DNA of 21,411 bases from an uncultured Carnobacterium sp. (lineage in GTDB: Bacteria > Bacillota > Bacilli > Lactobacillales > Aerococcaceae). This document shows positions 1 through 8,777 of the stretch, one piece after another. The notes under the pieces were generated by a model. That model made no database searches. It saw only the letters and a program-made list of their open reading frames with translations, and was not told the DNA's origin. Where the stretch lies: assembly GCA_937976325.1 (NCBI GenBank), contig CALJSD010000123.1:1-21411 (forward strand). The letters are read 5' to 3'. How positions within the stretch are numbered: the first letter of the stretch is position 1; the number at the start of each line of letters is the position of its first letter. A program made the position numbers and the translations under genes.

Positions 1-214
1 TAGACTGTGTCATATCGTCCATTTCTCCCATCTTTTTGTCCATCTTCTCATCTTTTGAACTCATGTTATCCATTTTATCCATTTTTTCACCACTCATCGA
101 GCTCATCATTTCAGTGGTTTCTTTCATGTCTTTAGTATCCATGCCCATTTGTGAATTTTGACAAGCACCTAAAAGCAATGTACTAAATAATGCAATCATC
201 CATTTTGTTTTCAT
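1..214 (-). CDS. Met-rich lipoprotein, N-terminal part (runs off window)
   Basis: Only the first 71 codons are in the window; the frame is still open at base 1. A lysine-containing start, a hydrophobic stretch and a lipobox (LLLGAC, Cys18) mark a type II signal peptide, so the mature protein should be lipid-anchored outside the membrane. After Cys18 the visible 53 residues contain 13 methionines mixed with Lys, Asp, Glu and Ser (for example KMDKMDNM and KMGEMDDM). The start at 214 is chosen because AGGAGG (222-227) lies 7 nt upstream; an ATG at 220 is too close to it. It follows ccdA by 18 bp and is probably co-transcribed. In streptococci ccdA is followed by a thioredoxin-like lipoprotein (Etrx), so a redoxin domain beyond the window edge is likely but not seen. 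A metal-binding or Met-rich linker protein is the alternative. Confidence 0.75.
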   Translation of the reverse strand, partial: MKTKWMIALFSTLLLGACQNSQMGMDTKDMKETTEMMSSMSGEKMDKMDNMSSKDEKMDKKMGEMDDMTQS

Positions 215-232
215 TTTCATTCCTCCTAATTT

Positions 233-925
233 TTAATGGAAAACTTGTGACAGTTGAGCAAAGATAATCGATGCTCCCATAATAACAATCACGAGTCCTC
301 CGATTTTTTTAAGTAATAATAATCGTTTCTTAGCAAGGTTAAACCATTTAAACGCTACGGTTGAAGCAGCTGATAAGATTAAAAACGGAATGGCCAAACC
401 TAATATATATAAGCAAAGTAAGAAAACCCCATAAGTGATACTGGCTTGTTGCGTGGAGATAAGCGTTAGGACCGCACTTAGTACTGGTCCCACACAAGGT
501 GTCCATCCGAAGCTGAAGCTAAGTCCTAATAAGTAACTACTCCAAAGCGATTTTTTATCTTTGATTTCAAACTGAACTGTTTTTTGTTTTTGTAAAAATA
601 GTAAATGGAACAGTTCCATTTGGTGCAATCCCAATAGCACAATCACGACTCCCAGTGTGATATTAAACCAAGGATTGTAAATCAGACTTCCTAATGCAGT
701 TGCCGCAAATCCTAAGAAGAAAAATACTGTTGAAATGCCAGCAATAAAGATGACCGTTCGAATCATTGGCTTCCAATATATCTCTAATTTCCCAATCTTC
801 AGGTGAGGTCCGTCCTGTTCACTCATTAAAACACCAAAATAGACTGGAAACAGCGGTAGCACGCACGGAGAAAAAAACGAGAATAAGCCTGCTAAAAATA
901 CGCTTCCCCATAATACAAAATCCAT
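233..925 (-). CDS. ccdA: CcdA-type thiol-disulfide transporter (DsbD transmembrane family)
   Basis: A 230-residue polytopic membrane protein with about six hydrophobic segments. It carries the two conserved cysteines of the CcdA/DsbD-gamma family, each next to proline: SPCVLP (Cys21) in the first helix and WTPCVGP (Cys144) in the fourth. The family passes electrons from cytoplasmic thioredoxin across the membrane to extracytoplasmic thioredoxin-like or apo-cytochrome partners. The length is typical. The start at 925 has a strong AGGAGGG site 5 nt upstream. A TATACT -10-like hexamer lies at 952-957 but no convincing -35 partner was found. The gene sits downstream of the ezrA terminator and directly upstream of a lipoprotein gene. 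With no cytochrome maturation genes in view, the likely job is to keep a surface thioredoxin-like lipoprotein reduced; this last point is inference. Confidence 0.92.
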   Translation of the reverse strand: MDFVLWGSVFLAGLFSFFSPCVLPLFPVYFGVLMSEQDGPHLKIGKLEIYWKPMIRTVIFIAGISTVFFFLGFAATALGSLIYNPWFNITLGVVIVLLGLHQMELFHLLFLQKQKTVQFEIKDKKSLWSSYLLGLSFSFGWTPCVGPVLSAVLTLISTQQASITYGVFLLCLYILGLAIPFLILSAASTVAFKWFNLAKKRLLLLKKIGGLVIVIMGASIIFAQLSQVFH

Positions 926-1032
926 AAAATCCCTCCTTCATTTGTATCTTTAGTATACTTCTGGAAGAATCGTAAAAATATAGATTTTCCACACATAAAA
1001 CTTGATTATGATACGATGATTCAAAAGAAAAC

Positions 1033-1064
1033 AAAAAAGCCACGTGAGTTTTCACCCACGTGGC
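1033..1064 (-). terminator. Rho-independent terminator after ezrA
   Basis: Arms GCCACGTG (1039-1046) and CACGTGGC (1057-1064) form a perfect 8-bp stem. On the minus strand it is followed by a run of six T (1038 to 1033). It lies 15 bp past the ezrA stop codon. Confidence 0.9.
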
Positions 1065-1079
1065 TTAATCATTTATTTA

Positions 1080-2801
1080 TTAGAAGAATAAGCTATTATT
1101 CTTTTCTGATTGATAGTTTTGACGGACACGGTTACCAGCACCTGGTTCCACTTGTTCTAACGCTGACTCAATAATTTGTAATGATTCATCGTATTTGAAT
1201 GTGTGGTTGAATAGGTCAAGTGCACGACCAATTGCTGTTTCGATTTCAGGATGTGATAAACGGTAACGGTTCGCATGTTGAATCATGTACTCTGTTAATT
1301 GTGCATTATCAACAATTTGTTCTGTGAAGATATCTAATTTTTCAACATCTTCTTCAATCACGTTGTTCGCCGCGTTAATTTCAGTCATATCTAATTTCAC
1401 ACGATTCATCTTTTGCCATAATTGTTCAATACGATTGCTTGTTGCAAAGAACAATTCTAAGTACTCTTTTGGAAGACCTGGTAAGTGGTATTTCTCAATC
1501 GTACGTTTCATATTACGTAAGTCTAATTCGAAGACATCTAATCCGTCACGAATCGCTTTTTCTTGGCTACGTAAATCAGATAATGTGTTGACTAAATCAG
1601 TTTGATCTTCATCAATGCTGTTTAATTTATCAAGAACGAGTTCGTAATGTTCTTTCACTACTGAGTAAGGAACTTGATGGTTTTCCATCGCCTTGCTGTA
1701 GTATTGAACGGCTTCTTGTTCTTTTTCTAATTGTTCCGCAAATTCTTGTACACGAACGAATTCGTTATTTGACAAGATATAGTTTTGAGAAACACGGTCA
1801 ACCTCGATATTCACATAACGGTTGCTTTGTAATACTTGGTTCAAGCGTTTTTCAACTTGAGCTTTGTTGCGGTATACAAATTCACGTGCTTCGATTTCAG
1901 CTTCCATCACATCATAAAGTTGATCGATTTCACGAGCCACTTTATCTAATTGTTGACGAGCTTCTTCTAATTCTGTAGCAGCGATATGTCCGCGTGCCAC
2001 TTCGATTGTTTTTTCAATCTTTTCAATTTCATCAGGAATTGATATTTTAGAGAATTGATAATGCTCTTCGACCATGCGAGCATATCCTTGTTTCAAGTCT
2101 TCTACTTGTTCGTTGTACTCAGTTTCGATTTCTTTTAATAATTGAGGAACTTGTTCAACGATGGACTCAAATTCTTTCATTTCGTTTTCGATACGTCCAA
2201 GTACTTCTTTGGCTTCTAAGTGGTCGCCTTCGTTTGTTAATGTATTAAATTTCGCGAAGTCTAATTCTAAATAAGCTAAACGTTTTTCTAACGTTTCTAG
2301 CGCTTCGCCGAATGAGAAACTATGTGCTAATAAGTCTTTGCGCATTGAAGCATAGCGTTCTTGTAATAAGTCTAGCTCTGCGCGGTTTTGTTTTTCACTA
2401 TCCAATAATTTTTGTAATGCTGAGTAAATTTTATCAACTTCAGCTTTTGTTTCTTCAATCAAGTTTTCAGCTTGTTGTGTCACTTGATTTCCTTTGATGA
2501 AGTTTAATTTTTGGATATATTGTTCTGCACTTACTAATGCAGCTTCGATTTCAGGGAATCGGAATCGTGTGATTGTTTGCCATGTTGCTTGCCATGTTTC
2601 GTACGTTCTCTTTGTTTGCCCTGTTAAATTCAAGTTTTTCAAAGTGTAGAACGTGTCCGCAATTGGCACTGCCATTAACTTATCCTTTTTCTCTGATAAT
2701 TCTTCAATTACTTTAGTTTGTTTTTTTGTCATGAATATTGCTGTTGCATAACCTGCGGCACCAAGTACCACAATTAGCAATAGAAAGATTACAAATCCCA
2801 T
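1080..2801 (-). CDS. ezrA: Septation ring formation regulator EzrA
   Basis: The 573-residue protein has a single N-terminal membrane helix (about residues 3-25). A long charged, Leu/Glu/Lys-rich, largely helical region follows, with heptad-like patterns typical of the spectrin-like repeats of EzrA. Length and layout (N-out single pass, cytoplasmic coiled coils) match the EzrA family of Firmicutes. EzrA binds FtsZ, restrains Z-ring assembly at wrong sites and helps recruit division and wall-synthesis proteins. The gene is monocistronic here: its own promoter lies at 2855-2884 and a strong terminator follows its stop. The start ATG at 2801 is preceded by TTTGGAGG with suitable spacing. The C-terminus ends in Asn-Asn-Ser-Leu-Phe-Phe. 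The identification rests on architecture and overall sequence character rather than one catalytic motif, but I know of no good alternative. Confidence 0.93.
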   Translation of the reverse strand: MGFVIFLLLIVVLGAAGYATAIFMTKKQTKVIEELSEKKDKLMAVPIADTFYTLKNLNLTGQTKRTYETWQATWQTITRFRFPEIEAALVSAEQYIQKLNFIKGNQVTQQAENLIEETKAEVDKIYSALQKLLDSEKQNRAELDLLQERYASMRKDLLAHSFSFGEALETLEKRLAYLELDFAKFNTLTNEGDHLEAKEVLGRIENEMKEFESIVEQVPQLLKEIETEYNEQVEDLKQGYARMVEEHYQFSKISIPDEIEKIEKTIEVARGHIAATELEEARQQLDKVAREIDQLYDVMEAEIEAREFVYRNKAQVEKRLNQVLQSNRYVNIEVDRVSQNYILSNNEFVRVQEFAEQLEKEQEAVQYYSKAMENHQVPYSVVKEHYELVLDKLNSIDEDQTDLVNTLSDLRSQEKAIRDGLDVFELDLRNMKRTIEKYHLPGLPKEYLELFFATSNRIEQLWQKMNRVKLDMTEINAANNVIEEDVEKLDIFTEQIVDNAQLTEYMIQHANRYRLSHPEIETAIGRALDLFNHTFKYDESLQIIESALEQVEPGAGNRVRQNYQSEKNNSLFF

Positions 2802-2854
2802 GCTATAGCCTCCAAATATATATATTTACAGTTTTCACACATAATATCATTAGT

Positions 2855-2884
2855 AGTATAGCACGTTTTATAGCGATTTAGCAA
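2855..2884 (-). promoter_or_regulatory. sigma-A promoter of ezrA
   Basis: On the minus strand: -35 TTGCTA (2879-2884), 18-nt spacer, -10 TATACT (2855-2860) with an upstream TG (extended -10, TGC before the hexamer). It lies about 55 bp upstream of the ezrA start. Confidence 0.7.
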
Positions 2885-2922
2885 AAAACTTCAAGGTTTC
2901 AGGGTGATTTTTTATTAAATGA

Positions 2923-4524
2923 TTAGTGACTTAATCGTCCAGACTCCAAAGTATAGCGTTTATTGTATAAGTCAATATCTTTTGGCACTCTATGTGCTAT
3001 CTCTATAAATGGAATTTTATCCTTAATGAGAAGTTCCCTAATCATCATCGTTGTGTCCTCATCAATAGCAGAAGAAAACTCGTCTAATAGCAGTAATTGG
3101 TATTTTCTAAGTAATAGACGTGCTAGACAGATTCTAGCTTTTTCTCCTCCAGAAAGTGATTCATCTAGATTTACTTCTGCATTATGTAGCCCTATTCTAT
3201 CGACTAAGTAACCTAGCCCTACTTTTTGAATAACAGACGTCACTTCACTATCTGAGTAATCTTCTCCTAGAGAAATATTAGATTTTAACGACTCATAGAA
3301 AATCATTGATTCCTGTGTAAAGAACCCAATGTGTTTCTTTAAATCATCACCTGAAACTAATTGTCTCTGAATTCCATTATACTTTTGAACTCCATCTTTA
3401 GATACATAGAGCCCGTATATTAATTCCAAGAGTGTAGATTTTCCAGAGCCTGATGGTCCCATAATTAGTACTCTATCATTCTCATTAATTTCGAAATCAA
3501 TTTTATCTAGTATAGTTATGCCATCAATTTGAACATTACACTGCTGTAACTCAATTGGAAACACTGTACCAATACTAGATTTACTTTCAGAATTATCACA
3601 TTCAAACTCTGTATACTTTTCTACTCTTTCGATTACAGGAATGATTGAATTAAATCTTTGATAATAATCTATTGCACTAAGTAAAGGACCAATAATACGA
3701 TCACTAGCTAAATAAATTGCAATAACTGTGGCTAACTTAGTCTCCCCAACAATAACGAGATATACCCCAATGGCTAGCGGTACAAATGAACTTAATCCAG
3801 AAAGTAAATTTGCTAATAACTTCGATGTAAAACGAACATGATTCATTTGAAAATAGGCTTCTTCTGTTTGATTCAATGTTCCCATCAACTTATTCAAGAA
3901 GATTTTTTCTACAAAAAAGTTTTTAATAATTGGCTTACTTTTCAAATATTCTTGTTGTTGCAAGATACTTAATTGGTTCACTTCAGCCCATTCCTTTGAA
4001 TGCTTTCGAATAGATTTAGCAAATAATTTTGGGACTAATATTGGTAAGAACGATAACGTAATAAAGAGCGCTGCTAATTTTAAATCTATAGCAGATACAT
4101 ACAACAAGGTAACCAATGCAAATACGAGACAATAGAAAAATCCCATGACAGACTTGATGCCCTGTTCTTCTAATAGTTTTAATTCACTAAGCACTATTGA
4201 CTCTACTTCCTGTTGGTTAAACTTTCCGTAAAAGAATGCTGTAATGATTTTTTCTTTAAGCGTTAATGTTAATTGTTTTATCATTCTTTGTTGAGAATCT
4301 TCCCATATAAATAATCCAAGTCGAATAAGCGAATAACTAAGAACTCCTATGATTGAAATTTTTACTAAATCCTCAACTTTTTGAGTGGATGAAACATCTA
4401 TTAAGCCTGAGATGAAGGAAGGAATAATAATACCGTCTAAAGCTGTTAAAGACATACCAATAGCAATAAGTACTAAGTATTTGCGTGGTAACCACTCCAA
4501 AATTTTCTTCATATAATCCATCAT
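2923..4524 (-). CDS. ABC exporter, fused membrane and ATPase domains, substrate unknown
   Basis: The 533-residue half-transporter has an N-terminal membrane domain with about five to six hydrophobic segments (residues 1-290). The C-terminal ATPase domain has Walker A GPSGSGKST (about 355-363), a signature LSGGEKARI (about 455-463, Glu in place of the usual Gln), Walker B LLLLDEFSSAID (about 477-488) and the H-loop AHR (about 512). Such proteins act as homo- or heterodimers that export peptides, lipids or drugs. No partner half-transporter, bacteriocin peptide or immunity gene is next to it, so the substrate is unknown. AGGAAG sits upstream of ATG 4524; ATG 4521 is an equal alternative. A separate promoter lies at 4610-4637. 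The gene looks richer in A+T and in Ile codons such as ATA than ezrA and pepV on either side, which suggests later acquisition. No clear terminator follows. Confidence 0.88.
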   Translation of the reverse strand: MMDYMKKILEWLPRKYLVLIAIGMSLTALDGIIIPSFISGLIDVSSTQKVEDLVKISIIGVLSYSLIRLGLFIWEDSQQRMIKQLTLTLKEKIITAFFYGKFNQQEVESIVLSELKLLEEQGIKSVMGFFYCLVFALVTLLYVSAIDLKLAALFITLSFLPILVPKLFAKSIRKHSKEWAEVNQLSILQQQEYLKSKPIIKNFFVEKIFLNKLMGTLNQTEEAYFQMNHVRFTSKLLANLLSGLSSFVPLAIGVYLVIVGETKLATVIAIYLASDRIIGPLLSAIDYYQRFNSIIPVIERVEKYTEFECDNSESKSSIGTVFPIELQQCNVQIDGITILDKIDFEINENDRVLIMGPSGSGKSTLLELIYGLYVSKDGVQKYNGIQRQLVSGDDLKKHIGFFTQESMIFYESLKSNISLGEDYSDSEVTSVIQKVGLGYLVDRIGLHNAEVNLDESLSGGEKARICLARLLLRKYQLLLLDEFSSAIDEDTTMMIRELLIKDKIPFIEIAHRVPKDIDLYNKRYTLESGRLSH

Positions 4525-4789
4525 TTCACTTCCTAACCAACAAGATTCTAATCAAATTTATGAGTTATTCTTATACGCTCAACTATCATTCATATTCATT
4601 ATTAATTTCAGTATAGGATATTTGTGAAAAAAATCAATAACTAAAATACTTGGTATTTCAGAAAAAGCATTACTTTTGTATATAAATATCCGAATTTGTT
4701 ATTCATTCTCAGTTTATATCTAGAAATAGCATTTCTTTTATTTAAACGTTCATATGGCAAGATACATCTTTTTATAGCCATCATCTTAA
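4525..4789 (-). other. AT-rich intergenic stretch without a supported gene
   Basis: The pepV-to-ABC-exporter gap is about 308 bp including the pepV terminator. It holds that terminator at its right end and the exporter promoter at 4610-4637. The rest is AT-rich. I see no reading frame with a ribosome binding site, no repeat and no structured RNA. Confidence 0.6.
4610..4637 (-). promoter_or_regulatory. sigma-A promoter of the ABC exporter gene
   Basis: On the minus strand: -35 TTGATT (4632-4637), 16-nt spacer, -10 TATACT (4610-4615). It leaves a leader of roughly 80 nt before the start codon at 4524. Confidence 0.65.
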
Positions 4790-4819
4790 AAGAAAAAGGA
4801 GAACGGAAATCCGTTCTCC
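4790..4819 (-). terminator. Rho-independent terminator after pepV
   Basis: Perfect 9-bp stem GGAGAACGG (4798-4806) and CCGTTCTCC (4811-4819) with a 4-nt loop. On the minus strand it is followed by a T-rich run (TTTTTCTTTT). It lies just past the pepV stop. Confidence 0.93.
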
Positions 4820-4832
4820 TAATCACTTACGC

Positions 4833-6242
4833 TTATTTAATTAATTCGTAAATCGCTTCTGCGTAAATTGCAGCTGAGCGGAATAAATCTTCTAATGCGA
4901 AGAATTCATTTGCTTGGTGCATTGTATCGATTGAGTCTGGGAATAGCGCACCATACGCTACACCACGTTCAAAGATACGTCCGTATGTTCCACCACCGAT
5001 TGATTGTTCATGTGCAGGTAATCCTGTTTGACGGTGATATACATCTAATAATGTTGATACTAATTTATCTTCTGGTGATACATAGTGAGGAACTTGTGCT
5101 TTACCGTGAGCAACAGTGAAACCATATCCTGAAGCCACAACTTCAGTCTTAATTTCAAGTCCTTCTGCAGTTACCCCTAATGGATAACGGAAGTTCACTA
5201 CAGCTACCCCACCTAATTCTGGTGTGTAAGTGAAGATTCCGGCATTGGCAGTTAATGGTCCCATCACTTCATGGTTGAAGTCTACTTTCAAGTTTTTACC
5301 ATCAGTATCTTCATGTAATACTTCAGCAGCAAACGCTAAGTATTTCTTCGCGTTGCCTTTGAAGTTGAATTGGTTTAAGAATTTAGCCAAGTGTGTCCCT
5401 GCATTGATTCCTTTATCTGGAGTTGAACCGTGTGCTGATTTACCAACAACGTCTAAGATAACTTTGCCATCTAATACTTGAGCACTACCTTCAATAGGAT
5501 TTGCAGCAACATATGCCAAGAAGCGGTCAACCACTTCATCTGCATTTGGAACAACGATTTCCGCATGAGCATCTTGAGGAACCATGTTTTCACGTAAGCC
5601 TGCGTCGAAGCTTAATAATTGGTAGTCTCCTTCAGCAGCACCACCAGGAATATCATAGTGTAATGAAAGAATTCCTTTTTCACCATTGATGATTGGGAAT
5701 GTTGCGTCTGGTGAGAAACCAAAGTCTGGCATTTCTTCTGTTTGGAAGTAACGGTCCATACATTTCCAACCTGATTCTTCGTCTGTTCCGATAATGAAAC
5801 GAACACGTTTTGAAACTGGTAATCCTAATTCTTTGATAATTTTTAATGCGTAGTATGCTGCCATACTTGGTCCTTTATCATCGCTTGAACCACGCGCATA
5901 AATACGGTCATTAATAATTTGTGGCTCGAATGGATCTGTATCCCATCCAGTTCCTACTGGAACAACGTCCACGTGACCTAAAACTCCAAGAGTTTCTTTA
6001 TAGTCTGGATTTGGTGCAAACTCGATGTGACCTGCTAAGTTTCCAACTTGTTTTGTTGTGAAACCATCACGTTCACCGATTGCTAAGAATGCTTCTAGCG
6101 CTTCTTTAGGTCCAGGACCTACTGGTGCATCCTCTGTCGCTTTAGAATCATCACGCACACTGTCGATACGTAATAATGTGAATAAATCTTTTAATAGATC
6201 TTCTTTACGAAGTTCTACTTCTTTTTTCCAATCAATTGTCAT
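4833..6242 (-). CDS. pepV: Dipeptidase PepV (M20 metallopeptidase)
   Basis: The 469-residue cytoplasmic zinc dipeptidase hydrolyses a range of dipeptides, the last step of peptide use in lactic acid bacteria. M20 metal-site motifs are visible: GHVDVVPVG (His90, Asp92), ARGSSDDKG (Asp near 121), GTDEESG (Glu155, Glu156), SPDATFP (Asp179) and, near the C-terminus, MHQANE with the last His. These match the ligand and catalytic set known from PepV. The frame stays open upstream to a TTG at 6275. ATG 6242 is preferred because GGAG (6250-6253) sits 7 nt upstream, because the protein then begins MTIDWKKE like known PepV, and because the length fits (about 470). The gene is transcribed alone between the pseudouridine synthase terminator and its own. 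A promoter should lie in 6243-6330, but only weak hexamers were seen there. Confidence 0.95.
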   Translation of the reverse strand: MTIDWKKEVELRKEDLLKDLFTLLRIDSVRDDSKATEDAPVGPGPKEALEAFLAIGERDGFTTKQVGNLAGHIEFAPNPDYKETLGVLGHVDVVPVGTGWDTDPFEPQIINDRIYARGSSDDKGPSMAAYYALKIIKELGLPVSKRVRFIIGTDEESGWKCMDRYFQTEEMPDFGFSPDATFPIINGEKGILSLHYDIPGGAAEGDYQLLSFDAGLRENMVPQDAHAEIVVPNADEVVDRFLAYVAANPIEGSAQVLDGKVILDVVGKSAHGSTPDKGINAGTHLAKFLNQFNFKGNAKKYLAFAAEVLHEDTDGKNLKVDFNHEVMGPLTANAGIFTYTPELGGVAVVNFRYPLGVTAEGLEIKTEVVASGYGFTVAHGKAQVPHYVSPEDKLVSTLLDVYHRQTGLPAHEQSIGGGTYGRIFERGVAYGALFPDSIDTMHQANEFFALEDLFRSAAIYAEAIYELIK

Positions 6243-6330
6243 CCAATCGCTCCAATCTCTATCAAGTAGATTCAATAGTCTTATCTTACCATTTTTACAA
6301 AAGGATGAAAAGCGGTTAAACCCTTTCTAT

Positions 6331-6362
6331 AACAAATAAAAGCCTAGGATTTCTCCTAAGCT
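6331..6362 (-). terminator. Rho-independent terminator after the flippase/pseudouridine synthase pair
   Basis: 9-bp stem with one G-T pair: AGCCTAGGA (6341-6349) and TCCTAAGCT (6354-6362), with a GAAA tetraloop on the minus strand. A TTTTATTTG tract follows. Confidence 0.85.
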
Positions 6363-6366
6363 TTCG

Positions 6367-7083
6367 TTATTCATTCATCATTAATGATTGTAATTCTTCT
6401 TCGGTTAAGGGTCTGCTCTCTCCTAACGCGAGGCTCTCATCTAACTTGAGTGGCCCCATCGTGAGTCGCTGTAAATCCACAACCGTTTTTCCGCAGGCTT
6501 TGACCATGCGTTTGACCTGATGGAATTTTCCTTCTTTCAAATGAATCTGAACAATCGATTCATCCTGCGCCACACTATGAATATCCAGACGCGCTGGCAT
6601 GCACTCCGTTCCATCCGATAACACAATGCCCTTCTCAAAAGCAGCGGCATCTTCAGGAGTCATCACGCCTTCGACTCTTGCTTGATAGATTTTTGTGACG
6701 TGTTTCTTCGGCGAAAGAAGACGGTGTGCCAACTCTCCATCATTTGTCAAAAGCAATAATCCATGCGTATCGATATCCAAACGGCCTACTGGGAAGACTC
6801 CTTTTTTAAAATAAAGCGGATCGATTAAATCCAGTACTGTTTTATGAAGATTATCTTCTGTCGCACTAACGACCCCTTTTGGTTTGTTCATCATAATATA
6901 GACGAACTCTTCGTATTGAATCTTTTCGCCATCAAACAGAATCTCATCCGTTTCAGGATTCACTTGAACTTTCCCATTGTTTACGACTTTACCATTGACG
7001 GTAATTCGTTTGGCCTTTAATAAAGATTTGACCTCGGAACGAGTTCCAAGGCCACAATCTGCTAAACATTTATCTAATCTCAT
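6367..7083 (-). CDS. rsuA: 16S rRNA pseudouridine synthase, RsuA/RluB/E/F family
   Basis: The 238-residue protein has an N-terminal S4 RNA-binding domain (MRLDKCLADCGLGTRSE, residues 1 to about 60). The catalytic domain follows, with the family motif GRLDIDTHGLLLLTNDG and catalytic Asp103. Enzymes of this class turn a specific rRNA uridine into pseudouridine; RsuA modifies U516 of 16S rRNA. The small size and S4 domain fit RsuA or its Bacillus counterpart YtzG, but RluB/E/F members cannot be excluded from sequence alone. Its ATG overlaps the stop codon of the upstream flippase gene by one base (TAATG), so the two are translationally coupled. The same flippase-pseudouridine synthase pairing (ytgP-ytzG) is, as I recall it, found in Bacillus. 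A terminator follows directly. Confidence 0.93.
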   Translation of the reverse strand: MRLDKCLADCGLGTRSEVKSLLKAKRITVNGKVVNNGKVQVNPETDEILFDGEKIQYEEFVYIMMNKPKGVVSATEDNLHKTVLDLIDPLYFKKGVFPVGRLDIDTHGLLLLTNDGELAHRLLSPKKHVTKIYQARVEGVMTPEDAAAFEKGIVLSDGTECMPARLDIHSVAQDESIVQIHLKEGKFHQVKRMVKACGKTVVDLQRLTMGPLKLDESLALGESRPLTEEELQSLMMNE

Positions 7084-8753
7084 TATTTCATCCTCAATTT
7101 ACGACGAATGCCACCGACACGAGCGCCAAGCATTTCATCAGCTAATCGATTCTTCAAGGTAATTAGTCCGTAAGTCACAACTCCGACAAAACCTACAGCA
7201 GCAACTGCAATTAACGCACGTACTTTACCACCGATTGGCATTACGTGTTTAATCGCATAGAGCGTAATCGCTGAAGTGATGGCCATCGCAAGAGATGCAA
7301 GAAGTACTTGCCCGAATTTCTTCAATACGTAATTCAAATCGAATCGTGTAATACGAAGAACGTGACGGCACATATAAAGCGTCGCAACAAAGTATGCTAC
7401 TGAGCTGGCAATTAATGGACCTGCTCCACCAAGGAAGTAAATCATCATTGGTTGCCATAGCAATTTAATAAGCACTGTAAATCCTAATGCTTTAATCGCA
7501 ATAATGTGTTGTTCCATTGATTGCAGGATGTAAGTGAATGTTACGAATAATCCTAAGAACACACACATGATACATGAAACCATTAATAAATATGTTCCTG
7601 TTGGATCTGGTGAATAGAACACATTATAAATCGGTTCTGATACAATCGCCATCCCTACAGAAGCTGGAATCATGATGTATGCAAATAATCCAAGGTTGTT
7701 CGCAATGACGCGTTTCACTTCTTCACGGTCATTGACTGAATAATGAGCCGCAAGCAGTGGCAATGCCGCTGTTGATATACTCATCGCTAGCGAAATCACG
7801 ATCATAATCACCTTATTCGCATTAAATCCAAATAAAGTAATCAGTTCTTTTCCTTCTTCAAACGAGAAGTTCGTAAAGATTGGAACCAGACGTTGGAATG
7901 TTTCTTGGTCAATCAAGCTGATGATTTGAATACTTGAAGTTACTAACACGAAAGGTAAAGCTTCACGCATCACTTCAAAAATAATTTTCCAGAAACTTAA
8001 TGGACGTTCAGGGCGCCCTTCTTCCATTAATTCCATCATGCCTTTATGGTCACGGAACATCTTATATGCTAAGTATAAGAACGCGATGACCGCACCGACA
8101 AAGGCCGCAAAAGTTGAATGGGCTACAGCAAGAACATAACCGCCAGAAACAATACGCATTACAAAATACGTTAATCCTAACATATACAAGATACGGACAA
8201 CTTGTTCCCATAATTGAGATTTCGCAGAAGCAGCCATTTCATTGTACCCTTGATAGTATCCACGCATTAAGCTAAGCGGTGGAATAATGAGTACCGCAGG
8301 CGTTAGCGAACGAATGACCATAATACTGTCCGCGACTTCTTCAGGAGTAGCTCCTTTGGCAAAAAGTGGCGCTGCAAAATACATTCCCGCCGCAAAGACC
8401 ACTCCAAGGAATGTCATAAAGAGCATCGTTCCTTTGAACAAGCGCCAACTTGTTTTATAGTCTCTTCTTGCTTGGTTATCCGCTACGATTTTAGAAATCG
8501 CAACAGGAATCCCTGCCGTTGATATTTGTAATACTAAAGCATAAATATTATAGGCGATAAAATATAGGTAGTTCGCATTATCCCTATCGGCACCCATCCA
8601 CATTCCCCAAGGGATGATATATAGTGCTCCAAGTAATCTTGAGACGATATTCCCGATCGTTAACCAAGATGAACTTTCCAAGAGAATTTGTTGCGAATTT
8701 TTCTGATTACGAATTTTATCACTCAGGCCTACATAAGGCTTTCCTTTAAACAT
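7083..8753 (-). CDS. ytgP: MOP-superfamily lipid II-type flippase (YtgP/MurJ/SpoVB-like)
   Basis: The 556-residue membrane protein has about 14 hydrophobic segments and a basic N-terminal tail. It belongs to the polysaccharide/peptidoglycan flippase branch that includes streptococcal YtgP, which can replace E. coli MurJ; the expected role is moving lipid-linked wall precursors across the membrane. The family call rests on the first segments (WLTIGNIVSRLLGALYIIPW, then GIPVAISKIV) and on length. The frame is open to an ATG at 8825, but that is upstream of the extended -10 element at 8778-8786. ATG 8753, with GAGGA at 8765-8769 and a length typical for YtgP, is therefore the likely start. It is followed by, and coupled to, the pseudouridine synthase gene. 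A Wzx-type exporter is the alternative, but no capsule genes are nearby. Confidence 0.9.
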   Translation of the reverse strand: MFKGKPYVGLSDKIRNQKNSQQILLESSSWLTIGNIVSRLLGALYIIPWGMWMGADRDNANYLYFIAYNIYALVLQISTAGIPVAISKIVADNQARRDYKTSWRLFKGTMLFMTFLGVVFAAGMYFAAPLFAKGATPEEVADSIMVIRSLTPAVLIIPPLSLMRGYYQGYNEMAASAKSQLWEQVVRILYMLGLTYFVMRIVSGGYVLAVAHSTFAAFVGAVIAFLYLAYKMFRDHKGMMELMEEGRPERPLSFWKIIFEVMREALPFVLVTSSIQIISLIDQETFQRLVPIFTNFSFEEGKELITLFGFNANKVIMIVISLAMSISTAALPLLAAHYSVNDREEVKRVIANNLGLFAYIMIPASVGMAIVSEPIYNVFYSPDPTGTYLLMVSCIMCVFLGLFVTFTYILQSMEQHIIAIKALGFTVLIKLLWQPMMIYFLGGAGPLIASSVAYFVATLYMCRHVLRITRFDLNYVLKKFGQVLLASLAMAITSAITLYAIKHVMPIGGKVRALIAVAAVGFVGVVTYGLITLKNRLADEMLGARVGGIRRKLRMK

Positions 8754-8777
8754 ATATTGAAAAATCCTCTTTCTTAA

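Noticed and set aside
2885..2922. Possible terminator after the ABC exporter
   Set aside because: T-run present on the minus strand, but no stable complementary arms could be paired.
4641..4826. 61-codon open frame on the minus strand between pepV and the ABC exporter
   Set aside because: It begins inside the pepV terminator hairpin, has no ribosome binding site and resembles no known protein.
6243..6275. Upstream extension of pepV to a TTG codon
   Set aside because: ATG 6242 has a well-spaced GGAG, and the protein then has the usual PepV N-terminus and length.
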